Part shown: one piece after another, positions 17,100-26,271 of the stretch
Layout of the letters: each line of letters begins with the position of its first letter
Position numbering within the stretch: the first letter of the stretch is position 1
Origin: Nocardioides sp. InS609-2
GTDB lineage: Bacteria > Actinomycetota > Actinomycetes > Propionibacteriales > Nocardioidaceae
DNA length: 64,000 nt
Assembly (NCBI RefSeq): GCF_023208195.1
Contig: NZ_CP060034.1
Span: forward strand, 2,542,001 to 2,606,000
Direction: 5' to 3'
Position numbers and translations under genes: made by a program
The notes under the pieces: model-generated
Seen by the model: only the letters and a program-made list of their open reading frames with translations
What the model was told of the DNA's origin: nothing
Databases searched by the model: none

Positions 17100-17142
17100 C
17101 GTCGCACTTTGCGACGGTTCGCGCTGGCGCCGCAGCGCCAGC
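17100..17142 (-). terminator. Two tandem hairpins after the GNAT gene
   Basis: Just past the stop of the GNAT gene (17148) lie GCTGGCGC-CGCA-GCGCCAGC (17123-17142, 8-bp stem) and CGTCGCA-CTT-TGCGACG (17100-17116, 7-bp stem). There is no T-run, as is common for actinobacterial hairpin terminators. Function inferred from position. Confidence 0.5.
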
Positions 17143-17147
17143 AGCCC

Positions 17148-17897
17148 TCACAGGTCCCGGACGAACCGGTGGCACGCGTGGACCCGCCTGAATCGCCGCC
17201 GGAGGTCGGCCTCGACACCGGGGTCCTGGGTGTCCGCATGGAAGAAGCCCGACCGGGGCTCCAGACCCACCTGCGCCTGGACCGCATCTGCCATCTCGTC
17301 GACTCCCGTCACATACACGTGTAGGTACCGGTAGCCGACCTCGAAACCGGACGCCTCGTACCAGGCCCGGGTGCCAGGGTCGTCGCGGGTCCACGCGTCC
17401 AGCCGCGTGATGCCGCGCGCCTTCAGGCGTCGTACCAGCTCGTCGAGCAGGGCGCCGGCCAGACCGGTCCGGCGGTGATCGGGATGTACGACGACCGTGT
17501 CGATCGTCGCCCCGTGCTCGGCCAAGGACGCGTCGCAGATCGCGACCACGTCGTCGCCGCTGACGGCCACCAGTGACAGCCCGGGTGCCGGCGCTGGACG
17601 CGTTGGCCAGACGTCGTCGAAGTAGGTCGTGTCGAGAAAGCCCAGGACCCGGCAGCGCAGCCACGAGCGCTCGTCCGGGTCCGCGTACTCCCGGAACCGT
17701 GGAGCAGCCCCGACACCTGGCGCCGATGGCGTCGCTGCCGTGATCTGGAGAGTGTTCGGCCGGGTGTCGCCGGTGAGTGAAGGGCCACCTGGCTCTGGAC
17801 TGCGGGCGCGAGACTCCAGGTCACGCGCCACGAAGTAGCCGTCCGGGCCGGTGGCGATGATCCGCGAGGTCACCTCTGGCTCGCGCGGACAGCGCAA
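17148..17897 (-). CDS. GNAT-family N-acetyltransferase
   Basis: A 249-residue frame whose last ~185 residues form a GNAT domain: DERSWLRCRVLGFLDTTYFD starts it, the acetyl-CoA loop is VVVHPDHRRTGLAGALLDEL, and WYEASGFEVGYRYLHVYV is the C-terminal strand. The first ~65 residues do not resemble a GNAT and overlap the decayed gene upstream, so the true start may lie downstream of 17897, at a codon I cannot identify. A stop-codon region with two hairpins follows. Confidence 0.75.
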   Translation of the reverse strand: MRCPREPEVTSRIIATGPDGYFVARDLESRARSPEPGGPSLTGDTRPNTLQITAATPSAPGVGAAPRFREYADPDERSWLRCRVLGFLDTTYFDDVWPTRPAPAPGLSLVAVSGDDVVAICDASLAEHGATIDTVVVHPDHRRTGLAGALLDELVRRLKARGITRLDAWTRDDPGTRAWYEASGFEVGYRYLHVYVTGVDEMADAVQAQVGLEPRSGFFHADTQDPGVEADLRRRFRRVHACHRFVRDL

Positions 17898-17919
17898 TCT
17901 CCGTGACGACCACCACCGG

Positions 17920-18607
17920 TCCAGAAGCTGCCCGAGCGATGCCGTCCATGCGTGAAGGCTTCGACGATTCGGTCACCGCGCCTGCCAGGAACATGCCGTG
18001 CGACCACAGCAGCGGGTGGACCGGCGGCCCCAATCGTTCGAGCCACTCGTCGAGCACGTCACCGGCCAGGAGGGGTGCGACCTGCTCCGGCAGCAGCAGG
18101 TGGGCGTCGGCCGTGGATACGACCCAATCGAGGAGCCGCGCCGCGCGGTCCGGGTTTGCGACCCGCGTGTGGTGCCGGGCGGGCAGGGCGGCGAGGACCG
18201 GCCACTGGCCGCCGCCCGCAACCCCCTGCCACACCGGCGAGCGGGGTCACGTGGGTCTGGTCGCGGTTCTCCTCCCGCCAGTCCCGGCAGGTGTCGGTGC
18301 CGGTGGCGACCAGGTAGCGCACGGCGGTCTCGATGCCTGCGGCTTACGTCGCGGGGTGGCCGCCGGAGACGAGCTCCAGGACCCGCGCACACCAGCCGTG
18401 GAAGCGGTCCGCCTCGTCGTGCAGACCGGCGCCCTCGGCGACGAAGGAACCGTCGCGGAACCAGGAGCACTGGTACGGCGCGAAACCGGGCGATGCGGGT
18501 CACGAACTACCCGGATCCTGGTGCGTGCGCAGCAGCTCCGCCGAGCGCCCGGCTAGCGGTCGCCGGCGGTCGGGAGGGGCGTCGAGGGGGTTGACAGGTC
18601 CGGACAT
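17920..18607 (-). pseudogene. Decayed GH15-like glycosidase
   Basis: Starting at ATG 18607, SAELLRTHQDPG leads into a stop; the next frame gives FAPYQCSWFRDGSFVAEGAG (the GH15 YxxxWFRDGxF motif) ending in TAA near 18345. A further piece, RDWREENRDQTHVTPLAGVA, carries the WEEN segment; another frame gives GGGQWPVLAALPARHH and PPVHPLLWSHGMFLAGA, the C-terminal PLLWSHAM motif. Order and spacing match one GH15-type (glucoamylase/trehalase-like) protein broken by at least two frameshifts and a nonsense codon. It was divergent from the LacI sugar operon. Confidence 0.8.
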
Positions 18608-18625
18608 GTCCGGCACGTTAACGGA

Positions 18626-18652
18626 TGTAACCGGTTTCTGTAACCGGTTACA
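18626..18652 (+). promoter_or_regulatory. Double LacI-type operator
   Basis: TGTAACCGGTTACA (18639-18652) is a perfect 14-bp palindrome with the central CG of LacI/GalR operators. A near copy, TGTAACCGGTTT, lies 13 bp upstream (18626-18637). They sit 22 bp before the regulator start and between it and the decayed GH15-like gene. Binding here would give autoregulation and control of the sugar operon. Confidence 0.8.
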
Positions 18653-18673
18653 TCACTGGTAGAGGAGGCTCCG

Positions 18674-19678
18674 ATGTTGCCCACGATTCGCGATGTGGCC
18701 CGCCAGGCCGGCGTCTCCATCGCCACCGTCTCCCGGGTGATGCGCGAGTCCGAAGGCGTCCGTGACGCCACCCGGGTCCGTGTCCTGGCCGCCGCTGAGG
18801 AGCTGGAGTACACCCCCAGCCAGCTCGGCCGGCAGCTCGCCGAGCGGCGGCACGCCGCCAACGGCATCGTCTTCCCCGACCTGTCCGGCCCCTACTACGC
18901 CGAGGTCGTCTTGGGCTACGAGGCCGTGGCCGCCGAGCTGCGCCGCTCCGTGCTGATCTTGTCCACCCACGGCCGCAGCGATGCCGAGTCCGCGGTCCGC
19001 GACATGGCCGGTCGCTGCGACGGGCTGGTCATCCTCGGCCGCACCGTCAGCGACGCCGCCGTCCTGCACCTCGCCGACCGCGGCACCAAGCTGGTCCTCG
19101 TCGCCCGACCCCCGATCGGGTCCGTCGACTCGGTGAACGCCGAGAACCACGCCAGCGCCCGCACCCTCACCGAGCACCTGCTCTCCGAGGGGGTCCGCAA
19201 CCTTCGCTTCGTCGGTGACCCGGTCACCTCGCCCGACGTGGCCGAGCGCTGGGCGGGCGTCCGGGCTGCCTTCCTGCGGTCTGACTCCGGCCGCACCCCC
19301 GAGCTGGTGACCGTCGACGAGCTCGACGAGGAGTCCGGTGCGGCCGTGGCCGCCGCCGCCCTCGCGGCCGACGACCTGCCCGACGCCTTCGTCTGCGCCA
19401 ACGACGAGCTCGCGCTCGGCCTGCTCGGCCGGCTCAGGGCCGCCGGCGTCGACGTGCCCCGCACCGTCATGGTGACCGGCTGGGACGACGTGATGGCCGC
19501 GCGCTACGCCGGCCTGACCACCGTCCGCCAGCCGATGCGCCAGCTCGGTGCCACCGCCGCCCGACTTCTCGACGAGCTCATCGTCGAAGAACGCACCGAA
19601 CCACGCCATGAGCTGCTCCAGACCGAGCTCGTGATCAGAAGCAGCAGCAGCTCCACCTCCCCTAAGGAACCGAAATGA
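18674..19678 (+). CDS. LacI-family regulator of the sugar operon
   Basis: A 334-residue LacI/GalR repressor. Residues 4-50 are the DNA-binding domain (TIRDVARQAGVSIATVSRVM plus the hinge helix SQLGRQLAERR); the rest is a periplasmic-binding-protein-like effector domain (VTGWDDVMAARYAGLTTVRQ near the end). Its stop overlaps the ATG of the binding-protein gene as ATGA (19675-19678), so it is the first gene of the operon it probably controls. Effector likely an oligosaccharide or its hydrolysis product. Confidence 0.92.
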   Translation: MLPTIRDVARQAGVSIATVSRVMRESEGVRDATRVRVLAAAEELEYTPSQLGRQLAERRHAANGIVFPDLSGPYYAEVVLGYEAVAAELRRSVLILSTHGRSDAESAVRDMAGRCDGLVILGRTVSDAAVLHLADRGTKLVLVARPPIGSVDSVNAENHASARTLTEHLLSEGVRNLRFVGDPVTSPDVAERWAGVRAAFLRSDSGRTPELVTVDELDEESGAAVAAAALAADDLPDAFVCANDELALGLLGRLRAAGVDVPRTVMVTGWDDVMAARYAGLTTVRQPMRQLGATAARLLDELIVEERTEPRHELLQTELVIRSSSSSTSPKEPK

Positions 19679-20952
19679 AGCGCACTGCCACCGCCCTCGC
19701 CGTTGTCGCCGTCACGAGCCTCGTCCTCACGTCCTGTGGACGCGACGAGGCCGGAGGGGGTGGAGAGGAGCAGAGCAAGGCCATCTCCGACGGCGCCGCC
19801 ACCGGGACCATCGAGGTCTGGGCGATGGGCACCGAGGGCGACGAGCTCCAGGCGTTCTCCGCCGACTTCGAGGAGGCCAACCCGGACGCCGAGGTCAAGG
19901 TGACCGCAATCCCGTGGGACGCCGCGCACAACAAGATCGCCAACGCGATCGCCAGTGGCGAGACCCCCGACGTGAGCCTGATCGGCACCACGTGGATGGG
20001 TGAGTTCGCCGAGGCCGGTGGCTTGATGCCGACCCCCGAGGGCCTCGTCGACGAGGCCGACTTCTTCCCCGGCGCCTGGGGTTCGACCGAGGTCGGCGGC
20101 ACCTCCTACGGCGTCCCCTGGTACGTCGAGACACGGGCCCTCTACTACCGCAAGGACATGGCGGAGAAGTCCGGCTGGAGCGAGGCCCCCCAGACCTGGG
20201 AGGAGCTGCACCAGTTCGCCACCGACATGAAGGAGAAGGGCGGCGCCGAGTACGGCCTGAGCCTGCAGCCCGGCCAGACCGGCTCCTGGCAGACCGTGCT
20301 CCCGTTCGCCTGGTCCAACGGCGCCGCGGTCACCAACGAGGCCGGCACCGAATACACCATCGACTCGCCGGAGATGGTCGAGGCGCTCGACTACTACACC
20401 TCGTACTTCGACGAGGGCCTCTCGCCGGCCCGGATGCTCGACCCGGGCGAGCTCGAGAGCGGCTTCGCCGACGGCAGCTACGGCGCCTTCATCTCCGGCC
20501 CCTGGCACACCGGGCTCGTCGAGGAGGCCGGCCTGAGCACCGACGAGTACGCCGTGGCGCCGCTGCCCGGCAAGGACTCCGGACCCGGCACGTCGTTCGT
20601 CGGCGGTGGAGACCTCGCGGTCTTCTCGGACTCCGACAACACCGACGCCGCCTGGAAGTACGTCCAGTGGCTCAGCGAGCCGGAGACCCAGCAGGGCTTC
20701 TACGACACCGTCGGTGACCTGCCCGCCGTCCAGGCCGCCTGGGACACCGGCGAGCTCGCGGAGGACCCGCAGCTCCAGGTGTTCGGCACGCAGCTCGAGA
20801 CCACCGAGGCCCCGCCGGCCGTCCCGACCTGGGAGCAGGTCGCCGCGACGATCGACACCCTCGTCGAGCAGGCCTCGAAGGGCGCTACGAAGCCTGAGGA
20901 CGCGGTCAAGGAGATGCAGTCCAAGGCGTCGTCGATCGGCACCGGTCTCTGA
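19675..20952 (+). CDS. ABC sugar-binding lipoprotein
   Basis: A 425-residue extracellular solute-binding protein (family 1). The signal peptide ends in the lipobox LVLTSCG, so Cys21 is the predicted lipid anchor. TIEVWAMGTEGDELQAFSAD and ISGPWHTGLVEEAG are typical of carbohydrate-binding proteins that work with MalF/MalG-type permeases. No ATPase is encoded in the operon, so a shared MsiK-type ATPase elsewhere is expected. Confidence 0.92.
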   Translation: MKRTATALAVVAVTSLVLTSCGRDEAGGGGEEQSKAISDGAATGTIEVWAMGTEGDELQAFSADFEEANPDAEVKVTAIPWDAAHNKIANAIASGETPDVSLIGTTWMGEFAEAGGLMPTPEGLVDEADFFPGAWGSTEVGGTSYGVPWYVETRALYYRKDMAEKSGWSEAPQTWEELHQFATDMKEKGGAEYGLSLQPGQTGSWQTVLPFAWSNGAAVTNEAGTEYTIDSPEMVEALDYYTSYFDEGLSPARMLDPGELESGFADGSYGAFISGPWHTGLVEEAGLSTDEYAVAPLPGKDSGPGTSFVGGGDLAVFSDSDNTDAAWKYVQWLSEPETQQGFYDTVGDLPAVQAAWDTGELAEDPQLQVFGTQLETTEAPPAVPTWEQVAATIDTLVEQASKGATKPEDAVKEMQSKASSIGTGL

Positions 20953-20953
20953 C

Positions 20954-21907
20954 ATGACCGCCACGGCAACGGAGCCGCGACAGGGGCGGCCGGCGAAGGA
21001 CAGCCGGCCGACCAAGTCGCGGCACGTGGATCCCACGCGGCGCGGCCAGGCCGTGGCCGCGTGGATCCTCGCCCTGCCGTTCTGCGCACTGTTCCTCGTC
21101 TTCACCGCGGGACCGGTCCTGGCCAGCCTCGGCCTGAGCTTCACCGACCTGCGCAGCACCGACGTACGCAACCCGCTCGGTGTCGAGTTCGTCGGCCTGA
21201 CCAACTACGCCGACCTGGTCTCGGACCCGCTTTTCCGCAAGGTCACCCTCAACACCCTGCTCTACCTGGTGCTCGGGGTGCCGCTGACCATGGCCGTCGC
21301 GCTGGGTGTCGCTGTCGCGCTGAACCGGATCACCCGGCTGCGCGCGTTCTTCCGGGTCGGCTACTACCTCCCGGTCGTGACCAGCATCGTGGCGGTCTCG
21401 GTGGTGTGGAAGTTCCTGCTCCGCGACAACGGCGGGCTGGTCAACGTGATGCTCGCCTGGGTGGGAATCAACGGTCCTGGCTACCTCGACTCCACGACCA
21501 CCGCGCTGCCGACGCTGGTGGTGATGGCGGTCTGGCGCAACTTCGGCAGCCTGATGGTGATCTTCCTGGCCGGCCTGCAGACCATCCCGAAGGAGATCTC
21601 CGAGGCTGCGGAGACCGACGGGGCGTCGGCCTGGGCGACCTTCCGCTACATCACCTTGCCGATGCTCCGCCCGACGCTGCTCTTCGGCGCGGTGATCACC
21701 AGCATCGGCTACCTCCAGTTCTTCGAGGAGGCCTTCGTGATGACCAAGGGCGGCCCGCTCGACTCGACCAAGTCCGTCACGTTCTTCACCTATGAGCAGT
21801 TCGGGTTCGGCAACTACGCCTACGCGTCGGCCGCTGCCTACCTGCTGTTCCTCGCCATCGTGCTGCTGACGCTGTTCCAGTTCCGGCTGCTGCGAGAGAA
21901 GGACTGA
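20954..21907 (+). CDS. ABC sugar permease, MalF/UgpA type
   Basis: A 317-residue permease with six membrane segments after a ~35-residue basic leader. The EAA loop is EISEAAETDGASAWATFRYI, followed by TLPMLRPTLLF, for docking the ATPase. ATG at 20954 follows the binding-protein stop by 1 bp. Confidence 0.9.
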   Translation: MTATATEPRQGRPAKDSRPTKSRHVDPTRRGQAVAAWILALPFCALFLVFTAGPVLASLGLSFTDLRSTDVRNPLGVEFVGLTNYADLVSDPLFRKVTLNTLLYLVLGVPLTMAVALGVAVALNRITRLRAFFRVGYYLPVVTSIVAVSVVWKFLLRDNGGLVNVMLAWVGINGPGYLDSTTTALPTLVVMAVWRNFGSLMVIFLAGLQTIPKEISEAAETDGASAWATFRYITLPMLRPTLLFGAVITSIGYLQFFEEAFVMTKGGPLDSTKSVTFFTYEQFGFGNYAYASAAAYLLFLAIVLLTLFQFRLLREKD

Positions 21908-21908
21908 C

Positions 21909-22760
21909 ATGAGCAAGACCCAAGCGTCACCGCGCCTCGCGGGAGCAATGCGTGCACCCGGCTGGCTGTACGCCGTGATGGCCGCCGGACTCGTCCTCGT
22001 GGTCATCCCGTTCGTGTGGATGCTGCTGTCGTCGTTCAAGCCCGAGGCCGAGGTGCGCGCCGTACCTCCCACCTGGTGGCCGGAGACGATCACCATGGAC
22101 AACTACACACAGCTCTTCACCCAGCTGGACTTCCCGCGCTTCTTCATGAACTCGGCGATCGTCGCGGTCGCCGTCGCCGCCGGCAACATGGTCTTCTGCT
22201 CGATGCTCGGCTACGCCCTCGCGAAGCTCGACTTCCCGGGCAAGAAGGCCGTCTTCGGCGTCGTGCTCGGCACGCTGATGGTGCCGGGCGTCGTCACGTT
22301 CGTGCCGCTCTTCGTGCTCACCACGAACATCGGGCTGACCAACACGCTGCCCGGGATGATCCTGCCGTTCCTCGCCGGCCCGTTCGGCGTCTTCCTGATG
22401 CGGCAGTTCATCGCGAGCCTGCCCGACGAGCTGATCCAGGCCGCGCGGATCGACGGTGCAGGTGAGCTGCGGATCTTCTTCTCGATCATCCTGCCGCTCT
22501 GCGGTCCCGCCGTCGCGACGCTCGGCGTGCTCACGTTCCTCGCGTCCTGGAACAACTTCCTCTGGCCGCTCGTCGTGGCCACCTCGGAGGACAAGTACAC
22601 GCTGCCCGTCGCGCTCGCGCTGTACGCCGTCGGCCAGAACGCCACGAAGTACGGCCTGCTGCTCGCCGGCGCGGTCGTCGTCGTGATCCCCGTCCTTGCC
22701 GTCTTCCTGCTGCTCCAGCGCCGGATCATGCAGGGCATCGCCATGACCGGCATCAAGTAA
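21909..22760 (+). CDS. ABC sugar permease, MalG/UgpE type
   Basis: A 283-residue permease with six membrane segments. EAA loop LIQAARIDGAGELRIFFSII then LPLCGPAVATLGVLTF. WNNFLWPLVVATSEDKYTL is the usual late helix of MalG-type subunits. Starts 1 bp after the partner permease ends; together they form the translocation pore for the sugar bound by the lipoprotein. Confidence 0.9.
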   Translation: MSKTQASPRLAGAMRAPGWLYAVMAAGLVLVVIPFVWMLLSSFKPEAEVRAVPPTWWPETITMDNYTQLFTQLDFPRFFMNSAIVAVAVAAGNMVFCSMLGYALAKLDFPGKKAVFGVVLGTLMVPGVVTFVPLFVLTTNIGLTNTLPGMILPFLAGPFGVFLMRQFIASLPDELIQAARIDGAGELRIFFSIILPLCGPAVATLGVLTFLASWNNFLWPLVVATSEDKYTLPVALALYAVGQNATKYGLLLAGAVVVVIPVLAVFLLLQRRIMQGIAMTGIK

Positions 22761-22793
22761 ACCCACCCATCGCGCCTCTCGGAGGAGTCCCCC

Positions 22794-24353
22794 ATGCGCG
22801 TACGTCGAACACCCGTCCTCGCGGCCATCGCTGCCGCGGTCGCCCTGATAGCCACCACGGTTGCCGTTCCATCGGCACCCGCGGCGACCGAGAGGCACAA
22901 CCCCGACAAGCGCGTCCTCGAGAGGTACGCCGCCGACACCTGGAAGTCCTTCGAGGCGATGGCGGTGCCGGCCACCGGCCTGCCGGCCGACAACATCGGC
23001 GGCAACCTCGACCCCGCGACCCGCAGCGGCTTCACCTCCCCGACCAACATCGGCGCCTACCTGTGGAGCACCGCTGCCGCCCGCGACACGGGCCTGATCG
23101 GCAGACGCGAGGCCAAGTCCCGGATGGCGCAGACCCTCGACTCGATCGCCGGCCTCGAGCGCCACGAGGACAGCGGGATGTTCTACAACTGGTACGACCC
23201 CGCCACCGGGGCGAAGCTGCGGACCTTCCCCGAGTCCAGCGACCCGATCAAGCCGTTCCTGTCCTCGGTCGACAACGGGTGGATGGCCACCGGGCTGTTG
23301 CTCGCCGCCCGCGCCGAGCCCTCCCTGGCCAGGAAGGCCGACCGGATCCGCGAGGACATGAACTTCGGCTGCTTCTACAACCCGCTGGAGAACGCGCCCG
23401 CCGGGCAGATCCGGGGCGGCTTCTGGGACGAGGACCCGCTGGAGGCGGCTGCGGTCAAGGGCAACTACTGCGGCGGCGCCGACGTGTGGTTCACCGGCCA
23501 CCACTACGGCGCCTTCAACACCGAGCCCCGCATCGCGTCGTACCTCGGCATCGCCGCCGGGCAGATCCCGGCCCGCCACTACTTCGGCACCTACCGGACC
23601 TTCCCGAACGAGAACTGTGACTGGTCCTGGACCGAGACCAAGGCGCTCGGCTCCTGGGCCGAGCACGAGGGCGTCCGCGTCTTCGAGGGTGCGCTGCCCT
23701 ACCGCGGCATGCAGATCGTGCCGACCTGGGGCGGCAGCATGTTCGAGGCGCTGATGGTGCCGCTGTTCGTGCCCGAGGAGACGTGGGGCCCGCGCTCGTG
23801 GGGCGTCAACCACCCGCTCTACGTGCGCGGCCAGATCGAGCACGGGATGCAGGAGGCCGGCTACGGCTACTGGGGATTCTCCCCCTCCAACAACCCCGCC
23901 GGCGGCTACCGCGAGTACGGCGTCGACCAGCTCGGCATGGACGGTCCCGGCTACACCACCGACCAGGAGCGCACCGCCGTCGACCAGCCTTACGAGGGCT
24001 GCCCGGGACGTGAGGGCTCGCCCGCGCCGACGTCGTACGGCGACGGCGTCGTCACCCCGCACGCCTCCTTCCTGGCGCTGCGCTACGCCCGCGACGCCGC
24101 TCTCGAGAACCTGTCGAACATCCGGCAGGACTTCGACTCCTACGGCCCCGGCGGCTTCTACGACGCCGTCGCGGTGGGCTCCGGCACGGTGTCGAAGCGC
24201 TACCTCTCGCTCGACCAGGGCATGGTCATGGCCGCACTCGGCAACGCGCTGGCCGGCGACGACATGCGCAAGTACGTGGGCCGCGGTGCCGTGGAGAAGA
24301 CACTGCGACCGCTGATGAGCGAAGAGATCTTCGCGAGCAAGGGGACTGAATGA
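22794..24353 (+). CDS. Secreted GH144-like (glycoamylase-like) glycosidase
   Basis: A 519-residue protein with a Sec signal peptide (hydrophobic core AAIAAAVALIATTVAV, PAAT cleavage region). WGGSMFEALMVPLFVPEETW, YGYWGFSPSNNPAGGYREYG and VVTPHASFLALRYARDAA match the glycoamylase-like (PF10091) domain of GH144 and relatives, an alpha6/alpha6 barrel. Characterised GH144 enzymes are endo-beta-1,2-glucanases; whether this one shares that specificity is uncertain. Its place in the operon suggests it trims an external polysaccharide for the ABC importer. The stop overlaps the next gene by 4 bp. Confidence 0.8.
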   Translation: MRVRRTPVLAAIAAAVALIATTVAVPSAPAATERHNPDKRVLERYAADTWKSFEAMAVPATGLPADNIGGNLDPATRSGFTSPTNIGAYLWSTAAARDTGLIGRREAKSRMAQTLDSIAGLERHEDSGMFYNWYDPATGAKLRTFPESSDPIKPFLSSVDNGWMATGLLLAARAEPSLARKADRIREDMNFGCFYNPLENAPAGQIRGGFWDEDPLEAAAVKGNYCGGADVWFTGHHYGAFNTEPRIASYLGIAAGQIPARHYFGTYRTFPNENCDWSWTETKALGSWAEHEGVRVFEGALPYRGMQIVPTWGGSMFEALMVPLFVPEETWGPRSWGVNHPLYVRGQIEHGMQEAGYGYWGFSPSNNPAGGYREYGVDQLGMDGPGYTTDQERTAVDQPYEGCPGREGSPAPTSYGDGVVTPHASFLALRYARDAALENLSNIRQDFDSYGPGGFYDAVAVGSGTVSKRYLSLDQGMVMAALGNALAGDDMRKYVGRGAVEKTLRPLMSEEIFASKGTE

Positions 24354-26194
24354 GCACCGACGCTCGCACCGATTGGGAGAACCGGATCGGACTGCGCAGC
24401 GGGCACGCCTTCGGCGGCTCCGCTCCACGGCTCAGCCCGCCCGGAGGCCTGCGGGCGGTGGCCGGTGGCGCACAGGTGACGCTGACCTGGTCACCCGTGA
24501 AGGGCGCGATCGGCTACCAGGTGCACGTCGCCGACACCGCGGACGGACCGTGGGAGCCCCTCGACCACCGGGGACGCGACGTCACCTCGGTGCCGCACCC
24601 GCCGTACGTCGACACGACCGGGTCGCCCGGAGTCGAGCGGTGGTACGCCGTGTCCTCGCTGTCCGACGTACACGTCGACGGACCGCCGTCGTCGATGGTG
24701 TCGGCGACCCCGCTCGCGGAGGCGAGCGGACCGGTCACCGTCGCGGTCGAGGCCACGACGGTGGTCGGCGAACTGGACCGGCCCTGGCGCCCGATGATCG
24801 GCAGCGAGCACCTGTCGCACGCCCTCTCCACCGACACCACCGGCGGCCGCGTCGTCGGCGAGGAGCTCAGCGCGGCGCTGTCCGCGGCGCACCAGGAACT
24901 CGGGGTGACCCACGTGCGGGCGCACGGGATCCTGTGCGACGACCTGGCGGTGTACCGCGAGGTCGACGGCAGGCCCGTGCACGACTTCACCGGCATCGAC
25001 CGGGTCTACGACCACATCCGCTCGCTCGGGCTCTACCCCGTCGTCGAGGTCTCCTTCATGCCGCACGACCTGGCCAGCGACCCGTCGAAGACGGTCTTCG
25101 GCTACGACGCGATCATCTCGCCGCCCAAGGACTGGCAGCGCTGGTTCGACTTGGTCCGCGACCTCACCGCCCACCTCGTCGAGCGCTATGGCGACGAGGT
25201 CGTCGAGGAGTGGTCGTTCGAGGTGTGGAACGAAGCCAACCTCGAGGTTTTCTGGTCGGGCCTGCCCGAGGACTACCTGAAGCTGTACGACGTCACTGCT
25301 GCCGCCGTACGCGAGGTCGATTCACGACTCGTCGTCGGTGGCCCGTCGTCCGCCGCGGCCGGCTGGGTGGAGGAGCTGCTGGCCCACGCCGAGAAGTCGG
25401 GTGCCCCGGTCGACTTCGTCTCGACGCACACGTACGGCGCCCCGCCGCTGGACTTCCGGCCCATGCTCGAGCGCCACGGTCGGGGCGGCACGCCGATCTG
25501 GTGGACGGAGTGGGGCGTCACGCCGACCCACTTCAACGAGGTCAGCGACGCCGTCTTTTCGGGGGCCTTCCTGCTCCGCGGCATGAAGTCGGCGATGGGA
25601 CGCATCGAGTCGCTCGCCTACTGGGTGGTCTCCGACCACTTCGAGGAGCTCGGCCGCCCACCGGAGCTGCTGCACGGCGGCTTCGGCCTGCGCACGGTCG
25701 GTGAGCTGCGCAAGCCCCGCTGGTGGGCGCTGGCCATGATGGAGCGGCTCGGGTCGCACCGGCTCGCCGTGTCGTCGTCGGGAGACGGAGGCGACTCACT
25801 GGTCGAGACCGTGGCGGCGTCGACCGACGACGGTGAGGTGTCGGTGCTGCTGTGGAACCTCACGCTCGACCAGACCAAGGCAGCCGGTTCCCCCGCTCTC
25901 AGTCGCAACGTGGCGGTGGAGGTGCGCGGCCTCGCTGCCGGGTCGTCGTACACGCTGCGCCATGACCGGGTCGACGAGGCCCACTCGAACGTCGCCGCCG
26001 CATGGAGTCGCCTGCGCGAGCCCGGGCAGGCCTGGCCGACCGACACGCAGTGGGAATCCCTGCGCGCGGCCGACCAGCTCGAGCGGCTCGAGCCGGACCG
26101 GGTCGTCGCGGCCGACAAGTCCGGGCTGATTCGGGTCGACTTCGTGCTGCCGATGCCGTCGATGAGCCAGCTGACGCTGGTGCCGGTCGAGTAG
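24350..26194 (+). CDS. GH39-like glycosidase with N-terminal FN3 domain
   Basis: A 614-residue protein with no signal peptide. Residues ~30-125 look like a fibronectin-III module (GAQVTLTWSPVKGAIGYQVH). A (beta/alpha)8 glycosidase follows, with acid/base Glu295 in FEVWNEANLEVFW and nucleophile Glu387 in IWWTEWGVTP, the GH39 pattern known from beta-xylosidases and alpha-iduronidases. A C-terminal beta domain ends the chain. It would hydrolyse the imported oligosaccharide in the cytoplasm; an FN3 on an apparently cytoplasmic enzyme is unusual. Confidence 0.82.
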   Translation: MSTDARTDWENRIGLRSGHAFGGSAPRLSPPGGLRAVAGGAQVTLTWSPVKGAIGYQVHVADTADGPWEPLDHRGRDVTSVPHPPYVDTTGSPGVERWYAVSSLSDVHVDGPPSSMVSATPLAEASGPVTVAVEATTVVGELDRPWRPMIGSEHLSHALSTDTTGGRVVGEELSAALSAAHQELGVTHVRAHGILCDDLAVYREVDGRPVHDFTGIDRVYDHIRSLGLYPVVEVSFMPHDLASDPSKTVFGYDAIISPPKDWQRWFDLVRDLTAHLVERYGDEVVEEWSFEVWNEANLEVFWSGLPEDYLKLYDVTAAAVREVDSRLVVGGPSSAAAGWVEELLAHAEKSGAPVDFVSTHTYGAPPLDFRPMLERHGRGGTPIWWTEWGVTPTHFNEVSDAVFSGAFLLRGMKSAMGRIESLAYWVVSDHFEELGRPPELLHGGFGLRTVGELRKPRWWALAMMERLGSHRLAVSSSGDGGDSLVETVAASTDDGEVSVLLWNLTLDQTKAAGSPALSRNVAVEVRGLAAGSSYTLRHDRVDEAHSNVAAAWSRLREPGQAWPTDTQWESLRAADQLERLEPDRVVAADKSGLIRVDFVLPMPSMSQLTLVPVE

Positions 26195-26198
26195 GCAG

Positions 26199-26217
26199 GT
26201 GCTGCTCAGGGCGGATC
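26199..26217 (+). promoter_or_regulatory. ClgR/PopR-type operator upstream of the clpP pair
   Basis: GTGCTGCTCAGGGCGGATC matches the box upstream of the adjacent regulator (27878-27896) at 15 of 19 positions. Both keep the TGCTCANRGCGGA core, which resembles the published ClgR consensus (CGCYNANRGCG) with one change. It lies 55 bp before the first clpP start and 5 bp after the glycosidase stop. Confidence 0.65.
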
Positions 26218-26271
26218 CGCTCGGGGCAGCACGCCCTTCTGCGCGTCCGTGCCCGATGCCACGGTGGAGGC

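Noticed and set aside
21927..24428. An 833-codon minus-strand frame across the permease and glycosidase genes
   Set aside because: Antisense to two well-supported genes; composition typical of a shadow frame.
24373..25704. A 443-codon open frame overlapping the GH39 gene
   Set aside because: Arg-rich out-of-frame reading of a gene with clear catalytic motifs; no family resemblance.
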